Of a DNA stretch of 64,000 nt, positions 23,880 through 34,700 are shown in pieces. Below the pieces are notes generated by a model that worked only from the letters and a program-made list of their open reading frames with translations, was not told the origin of the DNA and ran no database searches. A program made the translations under genes and the position numbers. The stretch is taken from contig JACVTC010000157.1 in the NCBI GenBank assembly GCA_016946835.1, forward strand, positions 250,001 through 314,000, read 5' to 3'. Origin of the DNA: Neocallimastix lanati (nom. inval.). Lineage: Eukaryota > Neocallimastigomycota > Neocallimastigomycetes > Neocallimastigales > Neocallimastigaceae. The number at the start of each line of letters is the position of its first letter. The first letter of the stretch is position 1.

Positions 23880-24300
23880 CTTCCTTCCTCCTCAGATAAA
23901 AACTTTCATAAATGTTATATTTTATATATTGTTGGAATTTTTTTTAAAGTCACTAAATCTTTATAAAGTGATAGAGAGTTACGGGAATCTATCAGCATAG
24001 TTCTTTTTTTTTTTTTTTTTCTAATTTTATATATTTAAATTTCTTATTTCTTTTTTTTTTTTTTTATATCATATATTATTTAATTTTATATATATATATA
24101 TGTATATTTTAATTTTTTTTTATAATTAATTCTCTAATATAATGTACCTTAATGCCTATACTTTTTTTTTTTTTTTGAATTATTTGTTTTGATTCTTCCT
24201 ATTGAATATTGCCATCTTTTTTATCATCTATATTGAATTTCAATATTTTTTTTTCTTTATATTTTGTTCTAATTCATTTAGTATATTTAAATATTACATG
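23880..24300. other. Gene-free T-rich stretch
   Basis: T-runs and A/T words; an island at 23930-24000 is not identifiable. Confidence 0.4.
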
Positions 24301-24520
24301 TAATGCGTACTGCCTTCACTAAGACTCCAATATTCTACTTCAGTTGTTGAAGTTAATATTCATTGTATACAATACAGTAATTTGGAACACCAGGCCTATT
24401 TGGTTCTTAATACAATAATACAATAGCACCACTATATTTTGTTTCATTACTACTATTCTTTATTTTCTACTGGATTCATCTTTCTTATTTGGTGGATCCA
24501 TTGGTCATCTTAAAAATTTT
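24301..24520 (-). pseudogene. Copia RNase H fragment
   Basis: On the minus strand the frame ending near 24303 reads ILTSTTEVEYWSLSEGSTH, the diagnostic copia RNase H segment normally written as S(T/S)TEAEY..LSE. Upstream frames hold IKNQIGLVF- and GAIV-like pieces of the same domain, with frameshifts. About 70 codons remain, with no neighbouring RT or LTR. Confidence 0.75.
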
Positions 24521-25518
24521 CTAATATTTCATTTAGATACCTAGATAGATTGATTTAGGAAGTAAACTAGAAAAATTTTTTTTCTTTTTTTTTTTTTTTT
24601 TATGAATTTTATACCAATTATAAAAAATCTATATTTCTCCATGTCTTTCATTTTTGAATCTTTCTTTTTTATTAGTTGTTTTCATTTCTTTTTCTTTTTT
24701 TTTTAATGATGTCATTCTCTTCCTTGCTAATACTATATCATCATCAACATCAATAGGCTAATAAGGTTTTTTTCTTTTTGAAATATTCCATATTTCGTAT
24801 TCCGTCTTTATTATACTTTATATACATATATGAAAAGTTTACCTTTTTCAGTGCTTTTCTGTTCAATTTTAATATATTACTATTATTATTATTTAATTCG
24901 TCTTCATGTCTCTTTAGAGGGAGAGGGAGAGGTTTCATATAGAGAGTTCATCATTTTAATCAAGCATTTTTTTTTTTTTTTTAAAGATATGCCAATTTTT
25001 GATCATCAATTTATTCTATATATATTGAATTTGTTTTATTACTGCGATAGCTTGCTGTAAGCGTTCTTGTATTCTTCTGGAGATTCTCTGTTTTTTTTTT
25101 TTTTTTTTTGTAACTAGCCTTGAATTTTTTTTTTTTCTAACTAATCTTTTTTTTTTTTTTTTTTTCTCCTTTTGTCATCCATTCTAAAATATTGGGTTGA
25201 GTGAATCTTTTTTTTTTTTTTTTTTATAATTTTTTTTTATAATTTTTTGTTAATTGTCATGGATTGATGATTATTTAAATTTATTTTTATTGGAACTTTT
25301 TTTTTTTTTTGAACTCAATATGTTTGTATGATCCTTTAAATTACCCAATTGAAAATTTTAATTTGTTTTTCATCCTTAATATGATTATGATTACTATTGA
25401 TTATTGATATTATTTTCTTAATTGCGATTAATGGTAATTATTATTACTTATGATATTGGTGTTGGCCGTTGCTAATTAACGGTGTTATTATGTTGTTGGT
25501 CCTCAAATAAGATATCCA

Positions 25519-25567
<49 letters not shown>

Positions 25568-26577
25568 TTTTCATTATTATTGATGATGGTATTATTTTCA
25601 TAGATGGTGTTATTATCATTTCTATTAATGATGTCATTGTTATTATTTTCCATTTGTTTTTGTTGATATCATATTTATTATTAATATTGATATATATTGA
25701 TTATATTATATTTTTTTTTTCTATTAAATAATTTTTTTTTTTTTTTTTGATGTTAAATGTTTTTTTTTTTTTTTTTTTTTTTTGGTTTTGGTTTTGGTTT
25801 TAGTTTTGGTTCTGTTTTCGTCATTATTTGATATTTTATTTTTATTTTTATTTTTTTTTTTCGATCATAAAATTATTATTATTATTATTATTATTATTTT
25901 CGTTAATGCATTTTTTTTTGTGAATTTTTTTTTTTTTTTTTTTTTGGTGCAACTACAATATGATTATAATATTTACTAGAATTTATTTTATATATATATA
26001 TATATATTTCAACTAATAATATTTTATAAGTTGTTTGTACTTTATTTTTTATTTATATAATACAGAAAAAGAGGTAGTATTCAAAAAAAATAATTCAATT
26101 CTTTTGTTATAAATTCTTGTTTATAAAAATTTGATTTTCTAAATTTGGGTACTACCTAGTATGTTCCATCTTCAAAAATATATCATTAGATTTCAAAATA
26201 GAGAAAATCTGTTAACATTAGCTATTAAATGTTTCTTTATAGTTCCCGAAACTATTTAACTAAAAAAAAAAAAAATTCAGAAAATGAAGAGTCAACTTTG
26301 AGAGTGAATCAAAAAATTGAAAGAATTTTACAATTTTAAAGTGTTCTGATCTCTCCTCCCCTTCCCTCTTTGGATACCTTAATCGATTTAGTATTTTGTT
26401 AAAAAAAGAAAAAAATATATATATAAATATAAGTATATATAAGTATATATTTATATCAAGAGGTAATTAAAAAATTTTTTTTAAAAAAAAAAAAATTTCG
26501 GACTTTTTATTATTACCTCTAAAAAGAAAACATTATTTCACTTGCTAAAAAATAAAATCAAGATGTTTAGGTGTTAA

Positions 26578-26623
<46 letters not shown>

Positions 26624-27818
26624 TTATTATTTTGAGAAAGCCTAATATTATTCTGAAATTCATAACTTAAAGCGAGTTGCTTATCCACATTAAATATTTC
26701 TAATAATAAAAAATAAATTTAGCAGGCAAGTTAAAGATTCATTATCCTGTCAAATCATATTAATATTAATATATTTCAACTACAAATAGTAATATGAAAA
26801 ATATTAAAAAATATATATATTTTATATTATGCTCTATGGAATGTTGAGTATTAAAATATATAAAATAATTATGGAAGAGTAAAAAAAAAAAAAAAAATTA
26901 AATAAATAAATAAATAAATAATATATTAATAAGTTAATTAAAAGGATTTTTTTTTAATAGCAATTTTAATAAATAGAAGAGCTAATACAATTAGGATAAG
27001 AAATAAAAAAGTAGAAAAATTTCGAGAGAATATTACAAGATAATGAATTATAAGAATGCTCTTCAAGCTGATGATTTAAGTAATTACTACTCTAACAATA
27101 AATAAATTATATTAAAATGTACATTCCAATGTAAATGTCATAGCAATTAAAAATATAATTAAATATATATAATGAACTATCTATAAAAATAATGATAGTA
27201 TTGTTAACATTTTAAAAATTATTTGAAGAATATATTAAAAGGGAATTATTTAAGAGAAAATATATATTTATATCATATTTTGAGGTAAAAAAAAAATGAT
27301 AATTTAGAAGAAGAAATTAAAAATTTTCATGAAAAAAAAATTGAATTTTATTATCAGAGTTGTTGAAATAGTAATAAATCTTGTAATAATGTATAATAAA
27401 TATACATTATATAATAATAAATATTATATAAAAAATAAAATATTTTATCATACATTTTAAACGTTTTATAATATTTCAATAAATATATATAATTAATAAT
27501 AATTTTTTATTATATATAAAAATAAGTATTAAAAATTTAAAAGATGTAAAGGATAATAATTTAAAATATAATAATTATAATTAAAATATAATTATTAAAA
27601 AAATTAAACAATAATATGTAAATAATTTTATTGATCATTTTTACACCTTTTAAGTCCTTGTGCAGTATTTTAAAAAAATCTTTAAATTACTAATAAATTT
27701 TTTTTAATAAAAGAAATATTGATAAATAATTCAGTAAAAAAAAAAAATAAAATAAAATAAAAAAAAGATGAGGACCTCTTAAAAAAAAAAAGGGAGTTAA
27801 AAGTAGCACCAAGTTAGG
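24521..27818. other. Gene-free T-rich region with microsatellites
   Basis: Dense T-runs at 24580-25320 and 25730-25945. A TTA microsatellite lies at about 25519-25567 and (GGTTTT)n at about 25782-25810. A 39-base A-run lies near 26581-26620. At about 27030-27400 short plus-strand frames (for example EEYIKRELFKRKYIFISYFE) look protein-like but are broken and unidentified. Confidence 0.4.
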
Positions 27819-27838
27819 ATGATTTTAGGTGGTTATCT

Positions 27839-28380
27839 ATTTTTTTTTTTATTTTTTATTTTTTATTTTATATTTTATATTTTATATTTTATATTTTATA
27901 TTTTTTATTTTTTAATTTTTTATTTTTTTTATATTCTTTATTTTTTTATTTTTTTTTATATTTTTTATTTTTTTTTTATACATTTTATTTTATTATTTTT
28001 TTTATTTTTTATTTTTTATTTTTTTTATTTTTTATTTTTTTTTTTTTTTATTTTTTATTTTTTATTTTTTATATTTTTATATTTTTATTTTTTTTATTTT
28101 TTTATTTTTTATATTTTTTATTTTATATTTTTATATTTTTTATTTTTTTATTTTTATTTTTTTATTTTTTATTTTATATTTTTATATTTTTTATTTTATA
28201 TTTTAATTTTTTTAATTTTTTTATTTTTTTTATTTTTTATTTTTTATTTTATTTTATTTTTTATTTTTTATTTTTTTATTTTTTATATTTTATATTTTAT
28301 ATTTTTTTTTATTTTTTGTTTTACATTTTTTTATTTTTATTTTTTTTTTTGTATTTTATTGTATTTTTATTGTATTTTTA
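27839..28380 (+). repeat. TTTTAT/TTTTTATT low-complexity array
   Basis: About 540 bp made only of T-runs of 3-10 separated by A or TA, occasionally G/C. It keeps a long spurious Phe/Tyr/Ile frame open because no stop can form in that frame. Confidence 0.9.
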
Positions 28381-28759
28381 TATGTTATAATGATAATTTT
28401 TAATTATTATTTTTATTATTATTATTATTGTATATAACTATTTAACAATATATTTATTTATTATTTTAAGTTATGTTTTATTTTTTTTATACGTTTATTT
28501 ATTTCATAGTTTTATGCTTAATTTATATTTAATTAAGTAGAGATTATCGCATGTATTAATCACGTTATTTATGATTATATATTCTGTATTGTAATGTACA
28601 TGGTGTTAATCGTTAATCCTTATTAATCATTTATGTAACACTTGCGTTATATATCTAATTATTAATATATAAATATTCAACAACAATTGATTTTAAAGAG
28701 TCTCAGTACTCTATAATAACAATAAAGCTTTTGATTTAAAAATCATTTTCAACATGTAA

Positions 28760-29186
28760 TTTTCCTTTATCACCACGGTAGCTAGGAGATACGGAATGGA
28801 AGAATTCATTGAAGAAGATGTTCATCTCTCGCCTTGAAGGATAACGTCTATATGTTCAATCCTGAAGGAAAATCTAAGACAGCAAAAAAGAAAAAAAAAG
28901 ATCCTGAAGATTATTGAGGAATTTCAATTAAACCATGGGGAAGATGTAAACTCCACCACAATAATGTGTTGACTCAAAAAACCGAAATAGAATCATTGCT
29001 AAAGCAGAAGAGAGAAAAAAAAAAAAATACTCTTAAATTAATGCTTATGGTAATTCAAAACATAAAATCATTAAAGATAAAATATTAAGAGAAGTTAGGT
29101 AGAATGAAGAAAACATTCACAATTATGGAAAAAAAAAATGATCCATATAGTTTAGATTATAAATGAAAAATTCTGTAACCTTAATT
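28760..29186 (+). pseudogene. Decayed coding-like stretch, unidentified (SINE target)
   Basis: Plus-strand frames separated by stops and shifts have protein-like composition: ALKDNVYMFNPEGKSKTAKK, KPWGRCKLHHNNVLTQKTEI, INAYGNSKHKIIKDKILREV, NEENIHNYGKK. No family is recognised. The base composition is lower in A+T than the surroundings, as for the true genes. The SINE at 29201-29653 inserted into its 3' part. Confidence 0.45.
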
Positions 29187-29200
29187 GAAAGAAATATGGA
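29187..29200 (+). repeat. Target-site duplication of the SINE, left copy
   Basis: GAAAGAAATATGGA, exactly repeated at 29654-29667. Confidence 0.95.
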
Positions 29201-29653
29201 AAAAAAACATTAGACTGCACATACTGGGTACCCATCTCCCAATATAGCCATACAGTTACTAATTAACTGTAAGGTGATGAGTTATTGGCATACTGTATCA
29301 GCTTCGCCGCTCTTAATCGTCGTTACACACTGCCCGGAGATGCATTCCTAACGTTCCTACATATATCTCTAATGACCACGAGCATCAGAACGGAATCATT
29401 AACTCCTCCCTAGTGGGTGTAATCATTGGCGATTGGAAATATTACAATCATCAAGGTCTATGCTTCAATTCAAAGCGTAGTATCAGGGTTGGGTGAAATA
29501 ATCATTTGAGGGAAAGCCTTATGAATATCACGTGTGGTCTCATGATATCCCAGGATAGAAAATCTCAATCCGATGATTTGGTGCCATGCCGAGGATTCGG
29601 ACCCTGCCCTCTACAGTAACCTGTATCGTCCTAACCGACTGGACCAACATGGC
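29201..29653 (-). mobile_element. tRNA-derived SINE, full length, with T-tail
   Basis: Minus-strand element of 453 bp bounded by exact 14-bp target duplications. Its 5' end (29583-29653) is a tRNA-like head. The acceptor stem GCCATGT pairs with GCATGGC and the D-stem GTCC pairs with GGAC. The head also has an A-box-like TGGTCCAGTCGG and a B-box GGGTCCGAATCC (RNA polymerase III internal promoter). The anticodon arm (TACA/TGTA) has a wrong-sized loop and the T-stem a mismatch, so it is a degenerate tRNA, not a working one. About 360 bp of unrelated body follows, ending at a short T-run against the target duplication. No open frame. It would need reverse transcriptase from a LINE; the LINE copies at 10.5-13 kb are poly(A)-tailed, so they are not an obvious partner. 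Confidence 0.9.
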
Positions 29654-29667
29654 GAAAGAAATATGGA
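29654..29667 (+). repeat. Target-site duplication of the SINE, right copy
   Basis: GAAAGAAATATGGA, directly abutting the tRNA-like 5' end of the SINE. Confidence 0.95.
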
Positions 29668-32129
29668 ATGATAAAGAATGAAAATTAAAAATTAAAAAAT
29701 AATTATAAAACGGAATTTAAAAATAATAAATAATTAAATTATAATAAAGTAATTAATTTTTAGATTATAAACATTTAAATTATAAAAATATTAAATATTT
29801 AAATAATACATAATTAATAATAATTAGATTAAAATAATATAAAATAAACAATAATTGTTTATTTAATTGTTTATTATTAATAGTTAATTTATTATTTATA
29901 AACAGAGTAAAAATATAAAAATTAATATAAATAGAAATAAAAGTTAATAGTTTTAAAAATTGTTCCAAATTAGCCATTATAAAAATTAGATAATATTAAT
30001 AATAATATTTTAAAATGATTATTTTTAATAAATTATAATTTTAATAAAACAAAATGTATTAATGAATCAATAACTAATTGATTTAATTATTTTAAGTTAC
30101 TTAATAAAATTTTAAAATAAAATTAAAATTACTTTTATCTTTTTTTTTTTATTAATTAGTATATCTAGTTATATTTGAACATGAGAATAAAGACTTTTAG
30201 TAAGAAATTACTAAATTAACTTTATTTTCAATCTGTTTCAGGAAAGCAACGGAAATAATTGTAAATGGTATTATGATAGTGATGCTTACAAACAATGTCA
30301 CGAATACTAGTGGATTCAAGGTTAAAATTCACTATTAGATCAATTGAAATTTAATTTAGTTATTGACAAAAAATTATTTTAATTCGATTTTATTTATAAA
30401 AATAAATATTAGAAACATTAAATAATTAGAAACCAAAGGGTTTGGACTTATTTATTAAGATAAATTAATTTAATTTAACCCTTAAGAATTTGATAAAAAT
30501 AACATGAAGAAAAACAACGATAACTCAACAAATAATGGAAATATTATATTGACATTTCCATTAAAATTATATTCATTGGAAAGCTATGGACGAGAACTAC
30601 AACATATGTTAAAATCAACCTTATTGGACAACTAGATAACGAGATATTGGACTTTAAAGATATTTAAATATAAAAATATAATTTAATTATTTAATTAAGA
30701 CCCTAAATTATTAATTAAGAAATTTATATTAGATAAATCTCTTAACTTGGAAATTATATTAATAATTTGTATTATTAATTAAAAATACAGAATTAGTTAT
30801 TAGTAATAGTTTTATAATATTTTAAATAAGTTTTATAAGTTTTATATATTTTATTATTATATATTTTATTCAATTATTTTCTAAAAGATTCTAAGGAATT
30901 CTTTATCATTCTAAAGATTTCCGAAAGAGAATTTTAATTAGTTTTAATATTTTATTTTATTTTATATTTGATTATTAAATTAGTTTTAGTATTAAATTGT
31001 TTTATGAATAATTTATATAGTTATTGTATTAAAAGATTCCTATCAATATTATTTTATTATTACGTTTTATATAGTTTATATACATGTATGAATATATTAA
31101 AATTAAAATGTATTAATTAATTATATTGTTAATTATTTTAGTTTAGTATAAAAAAGAATTGAAATTCCATATTTTGAATTCTTTGTAAGATTATTAAATT
31201 TTAAACTATTAACATAAAGTTAATGAATTAATTATAACAATAAATAATTTTTTATATTAATCTTAGTTAAAATTTATTATTAAAATATATATTAAATAAA
31301 GTTCTAATAAAACATAAATCTTAAATATTGAAATCTTAATTATAAAACTCTGTGTGTGTTATTTATTATATAAATTTAATTAAATTGTTATAATTAATAA
31401 AAACATCTTGACTTGACCAATTTAACCCAAACTAGGAAAGATTTAACTATAATCTTACCTACCTACAAAACTTTTACAAACAAATAACTAATGATAAAAG
31501 CCTATTGAAAGATTTTAAAAAAGATTTTGTACAAGATGTGTATACAATACTATACTTTAGACTTTTGAAAGATATGGAAGTTGTGTAAATTTACCATACG
31601 CAACTACCATATAAAATTAAACAAAAGTAAATCCTAAACCTAGATCTATTCAAAAAAGGCATATAAAAACTTAAAAAGGCCATCGAATTCGCAAAAGTAG
31701 GGTATAAGCATCCGTTATTAAGTCAATAAGTAAAGAAAAAGTAAAATTGAAGATATATGACTATGATAAAAAAAAAAAAACGTTATAGGAACTTTTTCTA
31801 TCAACTGATTTTTTAATCAGTTTAAAATAAATACAAAAAAGTATAAACAAATAATCAAAAAAATTTTATCAATAGATGATTTAGAAAAAAAAAAAAAAAA
31901 GATTAGAAATTTAGCACAGAAGAAATGAGTCATCAGAATAAGAAATATTTCTAAACATTTAGAATTACATGAAAAACAAAAATAAAATAGTATAAAATGA
32001 AAATTTCTTTAAATAATGGGAATAACCCGAAATCAAATTTAACATTTGATGGAATTATTAGAAAATAAAAGTTCTGAAATAACCATACACCATGGTTTAT
32101 TGGAACCATATAATAATTCTATTTATACC
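29668..32129. other. Decayed retrotransposon-like DNA, unassigned
   Basis: Composition is a little less A/T-rich than the microsatellite zones. Many short broken frames occur, for example KDFKKDFVQDVYTILYFRLL at about 31505. Position suggests it is the 5' part of the copia copy whose integrase starts near 32130; no gag or LTR boundary could be fixed. Confidence 0.35.
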
Positions 32130-32580
32130 AAAAAATATTTTTATTAACTTTTTTAGACGAATATTCCTGGAAAGAATGGTTGTTCACATCTAAATCTAGA
32201 GCTGGAGCGCCAGACATTATAATTGATTTCCTTAAATACCTAAATAATCAATTTGAAAATCAAAGTTAAAATATTTAAAAACGATAGTGGCAAAGAATAT
32301 AAAAATAAGAAAATTGGAAAATAGTGTATAACGATAAATGGAATTTAAAAATTATTTTTTCTAATATTTTGTCTAAAAAATAATGGAAAAGGTTAAAAGG
32401 ATTATTTTGAAAAAAGATATTACTTCAAAAAATGTGACTATCCCAGAAAATATTCAAACAATTAAAAAACTTAGCTAAAACTTTTTTATTTTGGGCAAAA
32501 TTATCTGAAAATTTTTAGGAATATGCAGTCAGACATGTGGCATAGTTGTATAATATGATTCCTCATGACAGAATTATTTA
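32130..32580 (+). pseudogene. Copia integrase fragment
   Basis: Plus-strand frames give FLDEYSW (first catalytic Asp of the DDE integrase core), then IIIDFLKYLNNQFENQS, then NDSGKEYKNKK (the second Asp in the D.GKEY context). A remnant of the ENNGKAER block carrying the third acidic residue follows, here degraded to KNNGKG plus a stop, and finally WAKLSENF and EYAVRHVA with a stop after each. All are in the copia order but over at least three frames. Confidence 0.85.
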
Positions 32581-32587
32581 TTTAATA

Positions 32588-32617
32588 CCTTGTATGACTT
32601 CATTAAGTCATACAAGG
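32588..32617. repeat. Perfect 13-bp hairpin
   Basis: CCTTGTATGACTT, a 4-base loop CATT, then AAGTCATACAAGG: perfect dyad immediately after the integrase remnant. It could act as a transcript hairpin; it lacks a T-run typical of a terminator. Confidence 0.85.
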
Positions 32618-32639
32618 AAAAACGTATTTCTTTCAAAAC

Positions 32640-34430
32640 ACTTAAATCGAACCAGATTTTATCCTAATTGTTAGTCTGTGAGCTAGATCCATAAGGCTCC
32701 TAATTCTAACCCACCCTAGGGCAATTTTCTAAGATTTTCCTCAAAGAGGTTTTTTTACGGAATATGGTGGTTACGGTTACAGGTAAGTATGTTCCCCTTT
32801 ACATATTTAAATAAATACTGAACTAATTAATAAAGAGTGTAGAGTACTTGATTTCATGTAACCATGTAGATATATTCTACTAAAATTACAATCTTTCTGA
32901 CCATTACCCAATTAGCTAATATGAAACTTTATGGATTAGGTTATACTGGCCTTGCTTCAAAGAAGCATTAGTGGTTAGGAACTTTGAAACACTATTCATA
33001 CCTCCTATCTAGCACTTATAAACCAATCATAATTCCTACCGATAAAAAAGCCTCAAAAGACGTAATTAATTGAAATTTACAAAAAATTGTTATATGAAAG
33101 TTCCGTAGAACCTCGCCAACTCATGTTTTTAGGGTTAAGCCTCGACGTCGCAAAATTATAATGAAAATAATCCTTATAACTGAAAATATAATTAATATAG
33201 AAATCATAAATGATGGTTTAAATAATGAAAATTATTCATTTAAATATTAATAACATTGATTTTAATTTGAAAAATATTAATGTAAATAATAATTTAAATA
33301 ATATGAATATGGATAATGAGAATAATAAAATAGAATTGGAAAATAATATACAAGAAACTAACACGAAAATAATTATTAATACTTCAGAAAATATGAATAA
33401 TAATAAAAATATAGATGTGATTATTCCAATCATATTTTTAATTAAAAATTTTTCTTGTGTAATTTGAAATTGTAAATTATTCTTTTTTTTTTATAATAAT
33501 AAATAAAATAAACAAATCATGAACTAAATTTTTGAATTATATTCTTTAAGTCACAAGACAAATTTTTAATGTAATAATTTTCATAAAAAAAAATTATTTC
33601 TGAAAAAATTATCATTTTACAATGATTTAAATCAATTGAATAAAGTTTAGAACAAAATAAATTAATAGTTTATTTTGTGAAAATTAAGTTTTAAAATTTA
33701 ATTATGACTCTTTTAACATTGTTTTTAAATTGAAAATAAATAAAGATTTTACTTATAATATTAAAATAATAAATAGATAATAAATGTACTTAATTTAAAT
33801 TATTTAGTATTTAGTTTAATTAATAATTATATTTTACTAAATTTAGCTATAGTTTATAAATTTATTATTTAATAAAATTCATTAGCATAGTTTTATATTA
33901 GAATATATGTAATTTAAATAAAATAATATATTATTAATGTACTTAGGTAAAGTATAAATACTAAATACTTCTCGCTTTTCTTTTTCGATGTAATTGTTAT
34001 TTGATATTTTAATAGAGAAGAACTAATAAACAAATTATAAACAAAAAAATTAAAAAATTATATTTTATTCTCAACTTTAGTGTTCAAATTCTTCAATTTT
34101 TTATTGTAATCTGTTTCACTTTCTTTTTACAATAACAATTTACCTTCTCTTATAAGGAAACACTTTACAATATCAAATCAGAAATCATAAAAGCAATAAT
34201 TTAGAACGCCGCCACTTTTTAGGACTATTAATTATAAAAGCTACCATATTAATGCATAGACATTGTCAATAGAAGTGAAGTTTCTGGAAATCATTACATA
34301 TTAAACTTAATTTTTTATTTAAGTTTACTCGACCGTCACCCTTAAGTAATTGGAATAGAGACCTGGTCGAGTTTACTAAAAAAAAAAAAAAAAAAAATAA
34401 AAATAATAAATTTTCTATAATTTGAAAACT
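32640..34430. other. Unassigned decayed DNA between integrase and gag remnants
   Basis: A lower-AT island at about 32640-33130 has no recognisable frame. Its Asn-rich plus frame at 33225-33467 shares a word (CAGAAAATATGAATAATAA, then AAAATATAGAT) with the region just after the gag frame at about 34684-34715, suggesting both come from related gag copies. ACTCGACC/GGTCGAGT form a small inverted pair at about 34325-34373. Confidence 0.4.
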
Positions 34431-34433
34431 TAG

Positions 34434-34700
34434 ACTCTGTGTAATATTTATCAGAAGAAGAATAGTCATGTATTTGAATATATTGCAAAATTTCAAAGGA
34501 TCGCTCAATATTCTGACTTTAATGAAAGTGCAAAATATATATATATGTTTATTAGAGGATTAAAAAAGCCATTAAGAGAAAAACTTGCTCTAGTCGATCC
34601 AAATCCTAGATCTCTTGCTAGGTTAACTACTACCGTATTAAATATAGAAAGCTTATTCAGAAGAAATGAAAAGGTAGAATTTTTCAGAAAATATGAATAA
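34434..34700 (+). pseudogene. Retrotransposon gag fragment (Ty3/gypsy-like Retrotrans_gag)
   Basis: An 88-codon open stretch between stops. It reads HVFEYIAKFQRIAQYSDFNE, then a FIRGLKKPLREKLALVDPNP block, then RSLARLTTTVLNIESLFRRN. The Y-I-A-K-F...F-I-R-G-L-K...L.(x)V.N.E pattern is that of Retrotrans_gag of Ty3/gypsy-class elements. It has no usable start. At about 35160-35220 a Cys-containing basic stretch (GECRY..FYKNKRNWIEK..KKC) may be the CCHC knuckle of the same gag, frame-shifted. Confidence 0.75.

Noticed and set aside
25782-25810. GGTTTT repeat as telomere sequence
   Set aside because: Only four or five units inside T-rich DNA, with sequence continuing normally on both sides.
27819-28403. 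194-codon F/Y/I-rich frame resembling a membrane protein
   Set aside because: Entirely within a T/A low-complexity tract; stops are merely avoided by composition.
29583-29653. Functional tRNA gene
   Set aside because: The anticodon arm has a wrong-sized loop and the T-stem a mismatch. It is the head of a longer element bounded by a target duplication, so a SINE is the better explanation.
33225-33467. 80-codon Asn-rich frame as a gene
   Set aside because: Low complexity, opposite-strand frame equally open, and a word shared with the gag region suggests retroelement debris.
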